This document shows positions 16,851 to 25,601 of a DNA stretch of 64,000 bases, in pieces. The first letter of the stretch is position 1. Every line of letters starts with the position of its first letter. Source of the DNA: Mycobacterium sp. IS-1264. GTDB lineage: Bacteria; Actinomycetota; Actinomycetes; Mycobacteriales; Mycobacteriaceae. Both the position numbers and the translations under genes were made by a program. Under the pieces are notes generated by a model that did no database searches, was not told the origin of the DNA, and saw nothing but the letters and a program-made list of their open reading frames with translations. Location: positions 1 to 64,000 of the forward strand of contig NZ_MBES01000012.1 of NCBI RefSeq assembly GCF_001954195.1, given 5' to 3'.

Positions 16851-17567
16851 TCACACACGCGTGGTCAATAGGGCGGACAGCGGCCGGAAGGGCTGCAGCC
16901 ACGCTCCATGGTCAGGCAGCGAATCTAGGCCGATTCGCGGCAATGGCTCCCGGAAAACACCCGCAATGTCTTCCAGGTCGACGAAGTCCAAGGTATCCGA
17001 CGCTAACGCCCAACTCGCGTGTTCACGAAATCCGATCACCTGGACGCCAACCCCGCTGCGCGCGATTTCTTCCAGCGGTTGACGGAACGCCTGGCCGTCG
17101 GCCGAAGCCACCACCAGCGCCGCAAGGCCTTCTTGGCGCCGCTGTTCGATGTGCGCGAGCATGTCGCGGTCGACATCGCTGTCCTCGTCGATCTTCGGCT
17201 TGGCAAAGACCGCGAAGCCCACGTTACGCAGCGCGTCGACCCACGGTCGAACGACGTCGGCGCTGCCCGGGGCGATGTTGGTGAAGACGGTGGCCTCCGG
17301 TTCGACCACGACGCCCGGGCGGCCGGCGCTGACCTCCGCGGTGCGGGCCAGCAGCCAGCGACCGAGCGCGTCGAAGCGTGGACGCTCGAGGGCGGTCGGG
17401 CGCCGGCCCAGGATGGACCCGAGGCCCATGTCGAGGTTGGGGGCGTCCCACACCAGCAGTACGCGCCTCGCCGGCGCTTCGAAACTGCCCAGACCACCCG
17501 ACAGGACCGCAGGTGATTCGAGCGGTTCGGGTACTGCTGCGGTCTGTTCGGTCAGGCTCATGCTCAT
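16851..17567 (-). CDS. NYN-domain protein (Rv0207c homologue)
   Basis: A 238-residue protein with a PIN-like NYN/LabA (DUF88) nuclease-type domain from about residue 33 (RVLLVWDAPNLDMGLGSILG), with acidic residues at the expected metal site: Asp in WDAPNLD, DEDSDVDRDM and the Asp of VVASADGQAF. This suggests RNase activity, unproven for the family in mycobacteria. The start is 5 bases from the trmB stop. ATG 17567 lies only three bases after AGAGG, while the second ATG at 17561 (MSLTEQ) has better spacing and may be the real start. It forms part of a trmB-Rv0207c-mmpL3 string on one strand. Confidence 0.85.
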   Translation of the reverse strand: MSMSLTEQTAAVPEPLESPAVLSGGLGSFEAPARRVLLVWDAPNLDMGLGSILGRRPTALERPRFDALGRWLLARTAEVSAGRPGVVVEPEATVFTNIAPGSADVVRPWVDALRNVGFAVFAKPKIDEDSDVDRDMLAHIEQRRQEGLAALVVASADGQAFRQPLEEIARSGVGVQVIGFREHASWALASDTLDFVDLEDIAGVFREPLPRIGLDSLPDHGAWLQPFRPLSALLTTRV

Positions 17568-17572
17568 CGCCT

Positions 17573-18391
17573 CTATCGTCGAAGCCAGATCAACTCGGTC
17601 ACAGCGCTGCCCGCTTCTCGAGCTTTCGTCTCGTATTTGGTGGTGGGCCGGACGATCGACACCGGCAGTCGGCTGCCGGGCTCGACACGGCACAGCCGGG
17701 CTTCGGCGTCGCCGGCCTGGGCGATCTGCTCGGCATACCCGGGGTGGTCCGTCGCGGCGTGCAGGACACCACCAGGGAGTAACCGGTCAGCGATCAGGCC
17801 AATCGTGCTCGGTTGCAGGAACCGGCGTTTGTGGTGGCGTGCCTTGGGCCAGGGGTCGGGAAAGAAGACGCGGACCCCGCTCAGCGACGCGGGCGCAATG
17901 AGATAGTGCAGGACGTCGACCGCGTTGCCCCGGATCAACCGGATGTTGCCGACCCGGTCGCGGTCGATCGCGGACAGCAGCTGCGCCAGCCCCCGCCGGT
18001 AGACCTCCACCGCGATCACGTCGACGCCGGGCTCGTTCTTGGCCATCGCCAGCGTGGATGTGCCGCTGCCACAGCCGATTTCGAGCACTACCGGCGCATC
18101 GCGGCCAAACCACGCGCTGGTGTCCAGCGGTTCGGTCCGCCGGGGTATCTCCGACATGCCCAGCTGCGGCCACAGGCGTTCCCAGGTCTGGCGCTGGGCG
18201 TCGGACAGGGCGGAGCGCCGGGAACGAAAACTCGACGCCGGAAGGTAGCCGTGCTGCGGGTTGTCCGAATCGTGCGGCTCCGGTGCTGGGGTCACGTGCT
18301 GGCCAACCTCTAGTCCGGTCCTCGCCTCCACCGGTGTGTCGGGACGTGTCCCCACCCGGGGTTGCGCATGCATTTGTCCATGGTGGCCCAT
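17573..18391 (-). CDS. trmB: tRNA (guanine-N7)-methyltransferase TrmB
   Basis: A 272-residue SAM-dependent enzyme that methylates G46 of tRNA. The Rossmann motif is PVVLEIGCGSGTSTLAMAK, and the TrmB signature FFPDPWPKARHHKRR (Asp and Pro-Trp-Pro-Lys) and TDHPGYAEQI are present. The N-terminal extension (MGHHGQMHAQPRVGTRPDTP) resembles that of the M. tuberculosis enzyme, which fixes the start at ATG 18391; the open frame further upstream to 18667 is not coding. The next genes downstream are the NYN-domain protein and mmpL3. Confidence 0.95.
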   Translation of the reverse strand: MGHHGQMHAQPRVGTRPDTPVEARTGLEVGQHVTPAPEPHDSDNPQHGYLPASSFRSRRSALSDAQRQTWERLWPQLGMSEIPRRTEPLDTSAWFGRDAPVVLEIGCGSGTSTLAMAKNEPGVDVIAVEVYRRGLAQLLSAIDRDRVGNIRLIRGNAVDVLHYLIAPASLSGVRVFFPDPWPKARHHKRRFLQPSTIGLIADRLLPGGVLHAATDHPGYAEQIAQAGDAEARLCRVEPGSRLPVSIVRPTTKYETKAREAGSAVTELIWLRR

Positions 18392-18633
18392 GAACGCCCG
18401 ATGTAGCCGCCCCTGGTCCAGATTGATACCCAACAGTTGCCTTCGGCTGGTAACACCAAGGTGGCTCGCATCTCGGTGGCGCAGGTGCCACCATTCGGTG
18501 GGACTCGATCCGCCACCGGGCAAAATGGGCTGGCCGGCGGATCGGCCAACGCGATCGACCGGCAGAGGGACAGGGGCACCAGATTTTCGTCGACGAGCTG
18601 ACGCGATTCGCCGCCGAGCACGCTGACCCGCGC

Positions 18634-19656
18634 GTGATGGCGATCGCCGAACGAGCCGCCGCGCCACTGCGCGTGGCGGTCCGCGGGCGTCGGGGCGTGG
18701 GGTGCGGCACGGTCGCGCGCGCCCTGGACCGCGCCGGCCGCGCGTCGAGGATCGCGGTGGCCCCGCCGGACCGCGCCGGCGACCGCGACGTCGACGTCGT
18801 TGTCTACGTCATTGCCGAGGTGATCAAGCCGGAGGACGCCGACGCGATCGGCGCGGCCGAGCGCCCGGTGCTGGCGGTGCTGAACAAAGCCGATCTGGCC
18901 GGCTCGCTGTCGGGCCGCGGCGACAACCCGATCGCGGCCGCGCGCGGACGCTGCGCGAAACTCGCTGCGCTCGCCGGCGTCCCGGTCGAGCCGATGATCG
19001 GCCTGCTCGCCGTCGCCGCGCTCGACGACCTGGACGCCACGGTGTGGGCCGCGCTGCGGGAGTTGGCCGCGCAGCCCGGCGGCGCTGCGTCACTCGACGG
19101 GTCCTTCGACGGATTCCTGGCGGCCGACAACCCGGTGCCCGTCGCCGCTCGGCGGCACCTGCTGCACACGCTGGATCTGTTCGGCACCGCGCTGGGGATC
19201 GCGGCGGTCCGCCAGGGCAGGACGCCGGCGCAGCTGCGCGCCCTGCTGCGCCGCACCAGCCGCCTGGACGCGGTCCTGACCAAGCTGTCGGCCCTGGGCG
19301 CCGAGGCGCGCTACCGGCGGGTCCTCGACGCCGTCGCGGAGTTGGAAGCCCTGACCGTCTCCCACAGCGAAATCGGCGAGCGGATCGGCCGATTCCTTCG
19401 CCGCGACGACACGGTGATCGCCCAGATGGCCGCCGCGGTCGACCTGGCCGAGGCGGCCGGGCTGCGGGTCGGCACCGTGTCCGCCGACGCCGATCCCGCC
19501 GCGCACCTGCCGCGGGCCGCCCTCTGGCAGCGCTACAGTCGCGGACCGGTGAGCGACCTGCACCGCGCCTGCGGGGCGGACATCGCCAGGGGATCGCTGC
19601 GGGTGTGGTCGCAGACCTGCGGATCACTTCCCGATGCCGCCGGGCAGGCATGGTGA
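18634..19656 (+). CDS. GTPase-like protein, first of a tandem pair (Rv0209 homologue)
   Basis: A 340-residue protein from the first canonical start (GTG 18634). It has a P-loop-like GRRGVGCGT, with Cys24 where the Walker A Lys should be, and a good guanine-specificity motif NKAD (VLNKADLAG). The rest is helical. Sequence upstream in the same frame back to about 18583 looks coding (FVDELTRFAAEHADPR, nearly all G or C third positions), and the M. tuberculosis protein is about 20 residues longer. A rare ATT start at 18583 is therefore possible. The stop overlaps the next gene. The paired layout resembles the tandem dynamin-like genes of actinobacteria, but nucleotide binding is uncertain. Confidence 0.75.
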   Translation: MMAIAERAAAPLRVAVRGRRGVGCGTVARALDRAGRASRIAVAPPDRAGDRDVDVVVYVIAEVIKPEDADAIGAAERPVLAVLNKADLAGSLSGRGDNPIAAARGRCAKLAALAGVPVEPMIGLLAVAALDDLDATVWAALRELAAQPGGAASLDGSFDGFLAADNPVPVAARRHLLHTLDLFGTALGIAAVRQGRTPAQLRALLRRTSRLDAVLTKLSALGAEARYRRVLDAVAELEALTVSHSEIGERIGRFLRRDDTVIAQMAAAVDLAEAAGLRVGTVSADADPAAHLPRAALWQRYSRGPVSDLHRACGADIARGSLRVWSQTCGSLPDAAGQAW

Positions 19657-21233
19657 GCGGCGAGGATCGCGACGACCCGGCCGCCCGGGTGGACGCGCTG
19701 GTGGCGGGGATCGGCCCGCGGCTGGACGCGCCCGCCGTCAATCGGCTCGACGTCGTACTGGTTACCGGCCCGTGGATGTCCGGGGTGACCGGGGTGGTCG
19801 CGGCGCTGCGGGAACGGCTGCCGCAGCACAAGTTCGTCGAGTCGACGGATCTGGGACCCGGCGATGCGCCGGCCGCGGTGGTGTTCGTGGTGTCGGCGGC
19901 CGCGCCGTTGACCGAATCCGACTGTGTGCTGCTGGACGGCGCCGCCGAACACACCGACGCGGTGATCGGCGTGGTGTCCAAGATCGACGTGCACCTCAAC
20001 TGGCGCGACACGCTGAAGATCGATCGGGAGACGTTAGCCGCGCACGCACCGCGCTATGGCCAGGTGCCGTGGGTGGGCGCGGCCGCGGCCCCCGACCTCG
20101 GTGAGCCGGCCGTCGACGAGCTGGTGGACACCGTGTCGGCGCAGCTCGCCGATTCCGACATCGCGCGGCGAAATAGGCTGCGGGCGTGGGAATCTCGGCT
20201 TCAGACACTGCGACAGCGCGTCGAACGCGACGCCGAGGGCGCCGGTCGGCGGGTCCGGGTCGAGGCGTTGCGCGAAGAGCGCGGCACGGCCCTGCGCCAG
20301 CGGCGCCAGTCGAAATCCGAGCGGACGATCACGCTGCGCGGCCAGATCCAGCAGGCGCGGGTCGAGTTGTCCTACTTCGCGCGCAACCGCTGCTCGGCGC
20401 TGCGCGGTGAACTGCAGGAGGACGTCGGCGGTCTGTCCCGGCGCAAGATTCCCGAGTTCGAGGCGCACACCCGCGAGCGGCTGGACGAGATAGTCACCGA
20501 GGTGAGCGAGCACACCACCACACACCTGGCGGGCATCGCGACGGAGATGGGGGTGCCGGTCGCATTGCCGGCCGTCGACAAGCTGCCGGCGGTCGACGTG
20601 GGACCCCCGCACCTGAAATCGCGGCGGCAGGAAACCTGGCTGATGATGCTGCTGGGTGCCGGGTTCGGGCTGGGCGTCGCGCTGACGCTGAGCCGGCTGG
20701 TCGCCGGTTTGGCCCACGGCCTGAACCCCCTGGCCCAAATCGCCGGGGCCGCGGCATGCGTGGCGATCGGCCTGGCCGTCACCTTCCTGGTGGTCAATCT
20801 CCGCGGCCTGCTGCACGACCGCGCCTTGCTCGACCGCTGGGCCGGCGACGCGACGTCGTCGCTGCGTTCGGCGGTCGAGGAGTTTGTCGCCACCCGGGTG
20901 CTGGTCGCCGAGTCGGTGCTGAGCACGGCGCTCCTCGCCCGCGAGGAGGCGGAGAACGCGCGGGTGTCCGAGCAGGTCAGCGCCATCGACAGCGAACTGC
21001 GCGAGCACGCGATCGCCGCGGCGCGGGCCGCGGCGGTGCGCGATCGGGAGATGCCGACGATCGCCGCGGCGCTCGAGGCCGTCCGTGCAGAGCTGGGAGA
21101 ACCGGGTATACCCCAATCCGAGCAGGAACCCGAGAACGAATCCGAGAACGAACCGGAGAACGTGGCCGAACCCGCCGGCGAGGACGAAATCGACGAAGCG
21201 GCGTCGACGGACACGGACGGCGACGATTCGTGA
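19650..21233 (+). CDS. Membrane GTPase-like protein, second of the pair (Rv0210 homologue)
   Basis: A 527-residue protein. The N-terminal G-domain-like part has GPWMSGVT, where Val46 replaces the P-loop Lys, and SKID in place of NKxD. A long Arg/Gln/Glu-rich helical region (residues 170-300) suits a coiled coil, and two adjacent membrane segments lie at about residues 330-352 and 365-387. A helical, cytoplasmic tail ends in tandem Glu-Asn-Glu repeats (EPENESENEPEN). This G domain, helical stalk, paired-helix layout is like bacterial dynamin-like proteins such as IniA. ATG 19650 overlaps the upstream stop by seven bases. Function is unknown; membrane remodelling is inference. Confidence 0.75.
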   Translation: MVSGEDRDDPAARVDALVAGIGPRLDAPAVNRLDVVLVTGPWMSGVTGVVAALRERLPQHKFVESTDLGPGDAPAAVVFVVSAAAPLTESDCVLLDGAAEHTDAVIGVVSKIDVHLNWRDTLKIDRETLAAHAPRYGQVPWVGAAAAPDLGEPAVDELVDTVSAQLADSDIARRNRLRAWESRLQTLRQRVERDAEGAGRRVRVEALREERGTALRQRRQSKSERTITLRGQIQQARVELSYFARNRCSALRGELQEDVGGLSRRKIPEFEAHTRERLDEIVTEVSEHTTTHLAGIATEMGVPVALPAVDKLPAVDVGPPHLKSRRQETWLMMLLGAGFGLGVALTLSRLVAGLAHGLNPLAQIAGAAACVAIGLAVTFLVVNLRGLLHDRALLDRWAGDATSSLRSAVEEFVATRVLVAESVLSTALLAREEAENARVSEQVSAIDSELREHAIAAARAAAVRDREMPTIAAALEAVRAELGEPGIPQSEQEPENESENEPENVAEPAGEDEIDEAASTDTDGDDS

Positions 21234-21393
21234 CGGCCGGTTTCTGAATCGTTGTTGTGAGGAGGCTTATACCCGCCCGAACCATCCCCAGCAAGGTGAT
21301 CACGATAACCTGTAGTTAACGCATCACCATGTCAACAGTTGTGTGGGCGAACGCATACGCACGACGAACGCCAGGAACGCAGACGAAGAATTC

Positions 21394-21400
21394 AGGAGAG
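21394..21400 (+). promoter_or_regulatory. Ribosome binding site of pckA
   Basis: AGGAGAG lies four bases before ATG 21405. It decides the start against the earlier in-frame ATG at 21339. Confidence 0.6.
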
Positions 21401-21404
21401 TTCG

Positions 21405-23234
21405 ATGACCTCAGCGACCATTCCGGGTCTGGACAACCCGCCCACCGAGCACCAGGGGCTGCTGTCGTGGGTGGAGGAGGTCGCCGAGCTCACCCAGCCG
21501 GACCGCGTGGTGTTCGCTGACGGCTCCGACGAAGAGTGGCAGCGGCTGACCGACCAGCTCGTCGAGGCGGGCACGTTCAAGCGCCTGAACCCCGAGAAGT
21601 ACCCCAATTCCTTCCTGGCGCTGTCCGATCCGTCCGACGTCGCGCGCGTGGAGTCGCGGACCTTCATCTGCTCCGAGCGGGAGAGCGACGCGGGGCCCAC
21701 CAACAACTGGATGGACCCGGCGGAGATGCGCTCCACCCTGAAGGACCTGTACCGGGGCTGCATGCGCGGCCGCACGATGTACGTGGTGCCGTTCTGCATG
21801 GGCCCGCTCGGGGCCGACGACCCCAAGCTGGGCGTGGAGATCACCGACTCCGAATACGTCGTCGTCTCGATGAAGGTGATGACCCGGATGGGCAAGGCCG
21901 CCCTGGAGAAGATGGGCAACGACGGATTCTTCGTCAAGGCGCTGCACTCCGTCGGGGCCCCGCTGGAGCCGGGCCAAAAGGACGTGCCGTGGCCCTGCAA
22001 CGACACCAAATACATCACCCACTTCCCGGAGACCCGCGAGATCATGAGCTACGGCTCCGGCTACGGCGGCAACGCCCTGCTGGGCAAGAAGTGCTACTCG
22101 CTGCGCATCGCGTCGGCAATGGCCCACGACGAGGGCTGGCTCGCCGAGCACATGCTGATCCTCAAGCTGATCTCCCCGGAGAACAAGGCCTACTACTTCG
22201 CCGCGGCGTTCCCGTCGGCCTGCGGTAAGACCAACCTGGCCATGCTGCAGCCGACCATCCCGGGCTGGCGGGCCGAAACGCTCGGCGACGACATCGCCTG
22301 GCTGCGGTTCGGCAAGGACGGCCGGCTGTACGCGGTCAACCCCGAGTTCGGTTTCTTCGGGGTCGCACCGGGCACCAACTGGAAGTCCAACCCCAACGCC
22401 ATGCGCACCATCGCCGCGGGCAACACCGTCTTCACCAACGTCGCGCTGACCGACGACGACGAGGTGTGGTGGGAAGGCCTGGAGGGCGAGCCGGATCACC
22501 TGATCGACTGGAAGGGTCAGGACTGGATCATTCGCGAGACGGAAACCAAAGCGGCCCACCCGAATTCGCGTTACTGCACGCCGATGTCGCAGTGTCCGAT
22601 CCTGGCGCCGGAGTGGGACGACCCGCAGGGTGTGCCGATCTCGGGCATCCTGTTCGGCGCCCGCCGCAAGACCACGGTGCCACTGGTGACCCAGGCCCGC
22701 GACTGGCAGCACGGCGTGTTCATGGGAGCCACCATGGGCAGCGAGCAGACCGCCGCCGCCGAGGGCAAGGTCGGCACCGTGCGCCGCGACCCGATGGCCA
22801 TGCTGCCGTTCCTCGGCTACCACGTCGGTGACTACTTCCAACACTGGCTGGATCTCGGCAAGAACTCCGACGAGTCCAAGCTGCCGAAGGTGTTCTTCGT
22901 CAACTGGTTCCGCCGCGGCGAGGGCGGCAAGTTCCTGTGGCCGGGCTTCGGGGAGAACAGCCGCGTGCTGAAATGGATCGTCGACCGCATCGAGCACAAG
23001 GCCGGCGGCCAGGACACCCCGATCGGCATCGTCCCCACCGCCGAGGACCTCGACTTGGACGGCCTCGACGTCACCGGCGAGGACGTGGGTCGGGCTTTGA
23101 CCGTCGACGCCGACGAGTGGCGCAAGGAATTGCCGCTGATCGAGGAGTGGTTCGAGTTCGTCGGCGACAGGCTGCCCACCGGCGTCAAGGACGAGTTCGA
23201 GGCGCTCAAGCAGCGGCTGTCCGAATCGTCGTAG
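21405..23234 (+). CDS. pckA: Phosphoenolpyruvate carboxykinase (GTP)
   Basis: A 609-residue cytosolic enzyme that interconverts oxaloacetate plus GTP with PEP, CO2 and GDP. In M. tuberculosis it drives gluconeogenesis from fatty acids. The P-loop/reactive Cys motif SACGKTN begins at residue 271 (Cys273), preceded by FAAAFP. The GTP-type family elements [41 protein letters not shown] and [20 protein letters not shown] are present. Identity to the 606-residue M. tuberculosis protein is very high through the whole length. The 170-base leader upstream of the gene holds the AGGAGAG ribosome binding site. The 3' end faces soxR, 10 bp away. Confidence 0.98.
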   Translation: MTSATIPGLDNPPTEHQGLLSWVEEVAELTQPDRVVFADGSDEEWQRLTDQLVEAGTFKRLNPEKYPNSFLALSDPSDVARVESRTFICSERESDAGPTNNWMDPAEMRSTLKDLYRGCMRGRTMYVVPFCMGPLGADDPKLGVEITDSEYVVVSMKVMTRMGKAALEKMGNDGFFVKALHSVGAPLEPGQKDVPWPCNDTKYITHFPETREIMSYGSGYGGNALLGKKCYSLRIASAMAHDEGWLAEHMLILKLISPENKAYYFAAAFPSACGKTNLAMLQPTIPGWRAETLGDDIAWLRFGKDGRLYAVNPEFGFFGVAPGTNWKSNPNAMRTIAAGNTVFTNVALTDDDEVWWEGLEGEPDHLIDWKGQDWIIRETETKAAHPNSRYCTPMSQCPILAPEWDDPQGVPISGILFGARRKTTVPLVTQARDWQHGVFMGATMGSEQTAAAEGKVGTVRRDPMAMLPFLGYHVGDYFQHWLDLGKNSDESKLPKVFFVNWFRRGEGGKFLWPGFGENSRVLKWIVDRIEHKAGGQDTPIGIVPTAEDLDLDGLDVTGEDVGRALTVDADEWRKELPLIEEWFEFVGDRLPTGVKDEFEALKQRLSESS

Positions 23235-23244
23235 CACCCCGGCG

Positions 23245-23712
23245 CTAGCCGCCAATTGCCTGCCGTCGCAAGGACTTCGGCAGGTAGACCGCGCCCGGTC
23301 CCGCGCCCGCCGCGGTGTCACCGGGATTGGAGATGGCGCAGCGCTTCAGCGACAGACAACCGCAGCCGATGCACGAGTCCAAGTTGTCGCGAAGCGCCAT
23401 CAGGCCCGCGATTTGATCGTCGAGGCGCGTGCGCCACGTTTTCGACAGCGCGGCCCAGTCGGCGCGCGTCGGGGTGCGGGCGTCCGGGAGTTTCGCCAGG
23501 GCGTCGGCGACCTCCTCCAGCCTTAGCCCGACGTTTCGGGCGGCCCGGATGAACGCCAGGCGCCGCAACATGTGCCGCTCGAACCGGCGCTGGCCGCCGG
23601 ACGTCCGGGACGCCGTGATCAGGCCCTGGCTTTCGTAGAACCGGATGGCCGACGCGGCGAAGCCACTTCGCGTCGCGATCTCGCTGACGGTGAACAAATC
23701 CCGCTTATCCAT
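23245..23712 (-). CDS. soxR: Redox-sensing regulator SoxR (MerR family)
   Basis: A 155-residue MerR-family activator. The N-terminal winged helix-turn-helix reads TVSEIATRSGFAASAIRFYESQGLI, a dimerisation helix follows, and the [2Fe-2S] site is CIGCGCLSLKRC (Cys114, 117, 119 and 125), the spacing of E. coli SoxR. Such regulators respond to redox-cycling compounds and superoxide. GGGAGG precedes ATG 23712. The divergent SDR gene starts 57 bases away and carries a SoxR box in a 19-bp promoter spacer, so it is the obvious target. Nothing equivalent lies here in M. tuberculosis as I recall it. Confidence 0.95.
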   Translation of the reverse strand: MDKRDLFTVSEIATRSGFAASAIRFYESQGLITASRTSGGQRRFERHMLRRLAFIRAARNVGLRLEEVADALAKLPDARTPTRADWAALSKTWRTRLDDQIAGLMALRDNLDSCIGCGCLSLKRCAISNPGDTAAGAGPGAVYLPKSLRRQAIGG

Positions 23713-23730
23713 ACGACCTCCCTACCGGAC

Positions 23731-23761
23731 TTGACTTAAAGTTTACTTTAACTATCAGTAT
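23731..23761 (+). promoter_or_regulatory. SoxR-controlled promoter with 19-bp spacer
   Basis: The -35 TTGACT (23731-23736) and the -10 CAGTAT (23756-23761) are separated by 19 bp, the over-long spacing that MerR-type activators correct. The spacer holds a dyad TTAAAGT-TT-ACTTTAA (23736-23751). The predicted start of transcription, seven bases after the -10, falls on ATG 23769, so the transcript would be leaderless. Confidence 0.75.
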
Positions 23762-23768
23762 GGGGCGT

Positions 23769-24485
23769 ATGACTCAATCCGACACCCGTCCCGTCGCAAT
23801 CGTCACCGGCGCCTCGCGCGGATTCGGCAAGGCGCTGACCGCCGCCCTGCTCGACCGAGGCTGGACCGTCGTGGGCGATGCCCGCCGCGACGCCGACCTG
23901 GAAACCACTGCGGCAGAGCTGAATTCGACACGACTGATCGCGTTACCCGGAGACGTCACGCAAGCGTCGCATCGTGACGCGTTGGTCGCGGCCGCGATCG
24001 ACGCCGGGCCGCTTCGGCTGCTGGTCAACAACGCGAGCCGGTTGGGTCCCAGCCCCCAACCGCTGCTCGCCGACTATCCGGCGTCCGAGTTTTCGGCCGT
24101 GTACCAGACGAACCTGTTCGCCCCGCTGGCGCTGATCCAGGCGGCGCTGCCGGCTCTCACCGAGAACGGCGGGGTGGTCGTCAACCTGACCTCCGACGCC
24201 GCCGTCGAACCGTATCCCGGCTGGGGCGGCTACGGCTCGTCCAAGGCCGCCCTCGATCAGCTGTCGGCCGTGCTGGCCGCCGAGATCCCGGCCGTGCCGG
24301 TGTATGCGTTCGACCCCGGCGACATGCGCACCGAGATGCACCAGGCCGCGTTCCCGGGCGAGGACATCTCCGATCGCGCCGAGCCGGAATCCGTCGTGCC
24401 CGCGGTGTTGCGGCTCCTGGACACCCGCCCGAAGTCCGGTCGGTATCGGTCCGCGGACCTGGCGCTCTCCGGAGCGCGGCAATGA
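23769..24485 (+). CDS. Short-chain dehydrogenase/reductase
   Basis: A 238-residue classical SDR. The cofactor motif is TGASRGFG (residues 13-20), NNAS follows strand 4, and the catalytic Tyr155-GSS-Lys159 is intact with an upstream Ser in LTSDAA. Arg17 and the later Arg-rich loop (GDARRDAD) suggest NADPH. It lies directly behind a SoxR box, and I chose ATG 23769 because the predicted leaderless transcript begins there; ATG 23760 (MGRMTQ) is the alternative. The stop overlaps the queA-like start (ATGA). The substrate is unknown; a quinone or carbonyl arising from redox stress is possible but unproven. Confidence 0.9.
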   Translation: MTQSDTRPVAIVTGASRGFGKALTAALLDRGWTVVGDARRDADLETTAAELNSTRLIALPGDVTQASHRDALVAAAIDAGPLRLLVNNASRLGPSPQPLLADYPASEFSAVYQTNLFAPLALIQAALPALTENGGVVVNLTSDAAVEPYPGWGGYGSSKAALDQLSAVLAAEIPAVPVYAFDPGDMRTEMHQAAFPGEDISDRAEPESVVPAVLRLLDTRPKSGRYRSADLALSGARQ

Positions 24486-25567
24486 CTCTCCCGAGCCTCC
24501 CGACAATCCCGACCATCCCGCCTGTCCCGCAGCCGCACACGCGCTTCCACCGGCGCCCGGGCTCCGATGCCACCGAGCCGCCCGAGGCGCGCGGCCTGGC
24601 CCGGGACGCGGTCAAGCTGCTGGTCGCCCGGCCCACCGGGATCGACCACGCGCACTTCCGCGACCTCGGTGAGTACCTGCGGCCTGGCGACCTATTGGTG
24701 GTGAACGATTCCGCCACCATGCCCGCCGCGGTCGACGGCCGCCGCGCCGGTCAGCCGATCGCGGTGCACTTCTCCACCGTGCGCACCGAGAAAGTGTGGG
24801 TGGTGGAGCTGCGGCCCGCGGCGAACGCGACCGGACACCTCACCGACGTCCGGCCCGGCGAACGCATCGACCTGCCCGGCGGCGCCGCGCTCGTCATCGA
24901 GTCGTCCTATCCGCGGCCCGGCGTCGGCGGCGCACGCTTGTGGACCGCGCGGGTGATCATCGAGGGCAACGTCGGGGCGTACCTCGGCCGGCACGGCCGG
25001 GCGATCCGCTACGCGTATGTATCGCGGCAGTGGCCACTGCGCTACTACCAAACCGTGTTCGCCCGTCGCCCCGGCAGCGCCGAAATGCCCAGCGCGGCAC
25101 GTCCTTTCAGCACCGAATTGGTGACAGCTCTGGTGGCGGGCGGGGTCGCGATCGCGCCGATCACGCTGCACGCCGGGGTGTCCTCGGCGGAGGCGGGCGA
25201 GCCGCCCACACCCGAGCTTTTCCAGGTGCCACCCGCGACCGCGCGGTTGGTGAACTCGACGCGCTCGGCCGGCGGCAGGGTGATCGCGGCCGGAACCACG
25301 GTGACCCGCGCTCTGGAATCGGCCGCGGACCGCGGCGGCACGGTGCGGCCGGTGGCGGGCTGGACGGACCTGGTGCTCGGCCCATCCCGCCCGAGCCGCG
25401 TGGTCGACGGCTTGATCACCGGATGGCACGACGCCGGCGCCTCCCACCTGGTGCTGCTGGAGGCCGTCGCCGGCCCGGAGTTGGTGGCCGGCGCCTACCG
25501 CGAGGCCGTCGACCGCGCCTATTTGTGGCATGAATTCGGCGACAGCGCCCTGCTGCTGCCCACTTGA
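24482..25567 (+). CDS. QueA-like S-adenosylmethionine ribosyltransferase-isomerase
   Basis: A 361-residue protein clearly of the QueA family, which transfers the ribosyl part of SAM to a 7-deazaguanine base in tRNA. Family elements are LLVARPTGIDHAHFRDLGEYLRPGDLLVVNDS, the FARRPGSAEMPSAARPFS segment, THAG-like TLHAGVSS and the C-terminal GWHDAGASHLVLLEAVAG and YLWHEFGDSALLLP. A Pro-rich N-terminal tail precedes it. It overlaps the SDR gene by four bases and is therefore under the same SoxR promoter. Mycobacteria are not known to make queuosine, and no tgt, queC/D/E or queG gene is in this window. A different deazapurine-like or non-tRNA substrate is possible. Confidence 0.88.
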   Translation: MTLPSLPTIPTIPPVPQPHTRFHRRPGSDATEPPEARGLARDAVKLLVARPTGIDHAHFRDLGEYLRPGDLLVVNDSATMPAAVDGRRAGQPIAVHFSTVRTEKVWVVELRPAANATGHLTDVRPGERIDLPGGAALVIESSYPRPGVGGARLWTARVIIEGNVGAYLGRHGRAIRYAYVSRQWPLRYYQTVFARRPGSAEMPSAARPFSTELVTALVAGGVAIAPITLHAGVSSAEAGEPPTPELFQVPPATARLVNSTRSAGGRVIAAGTTVTRALESAADRGGTVRPVAGWTDLVLGPSRPSRVVDGLITGWHDAGASHLVLLEAVAGPELVAGAYREAVDRAYLWHEFGDSALLLPT

Positions 25568-25595
25568 CACCTGTCAACACGCGCGGCGGTACAGT
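25564..25595 (+). promoter_or_regulatory. fadD4 promoter with dyad at -35
   Basis: TACAGT (25590-25595) stands six bases before ATG 25602, indicating a leaderless start. Upstream is a perfect dyad TTGACA-CC-TGTCAA (25564-25577) that overlaps the queA-like stop codon and a consensus -35 hexamer. The spacer would be 20 bp. The dyad could be a regulator site. Confidence 0.5.
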
Positions 25596-25601
25596 CCTCG
25601 C

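Noticed and set aside
21411..23321. 636-aa open frame opposite pckA
   Set aside because: Shadow frame caused by high GC; pckA has a ribosome binding site and strong family identity.
24440..24485. preQ1-type riboswitch in front of the queA-like gene
   Set aside because: The gene overlaps the SDR gene by four bases, so there is no leader for an aptamer.
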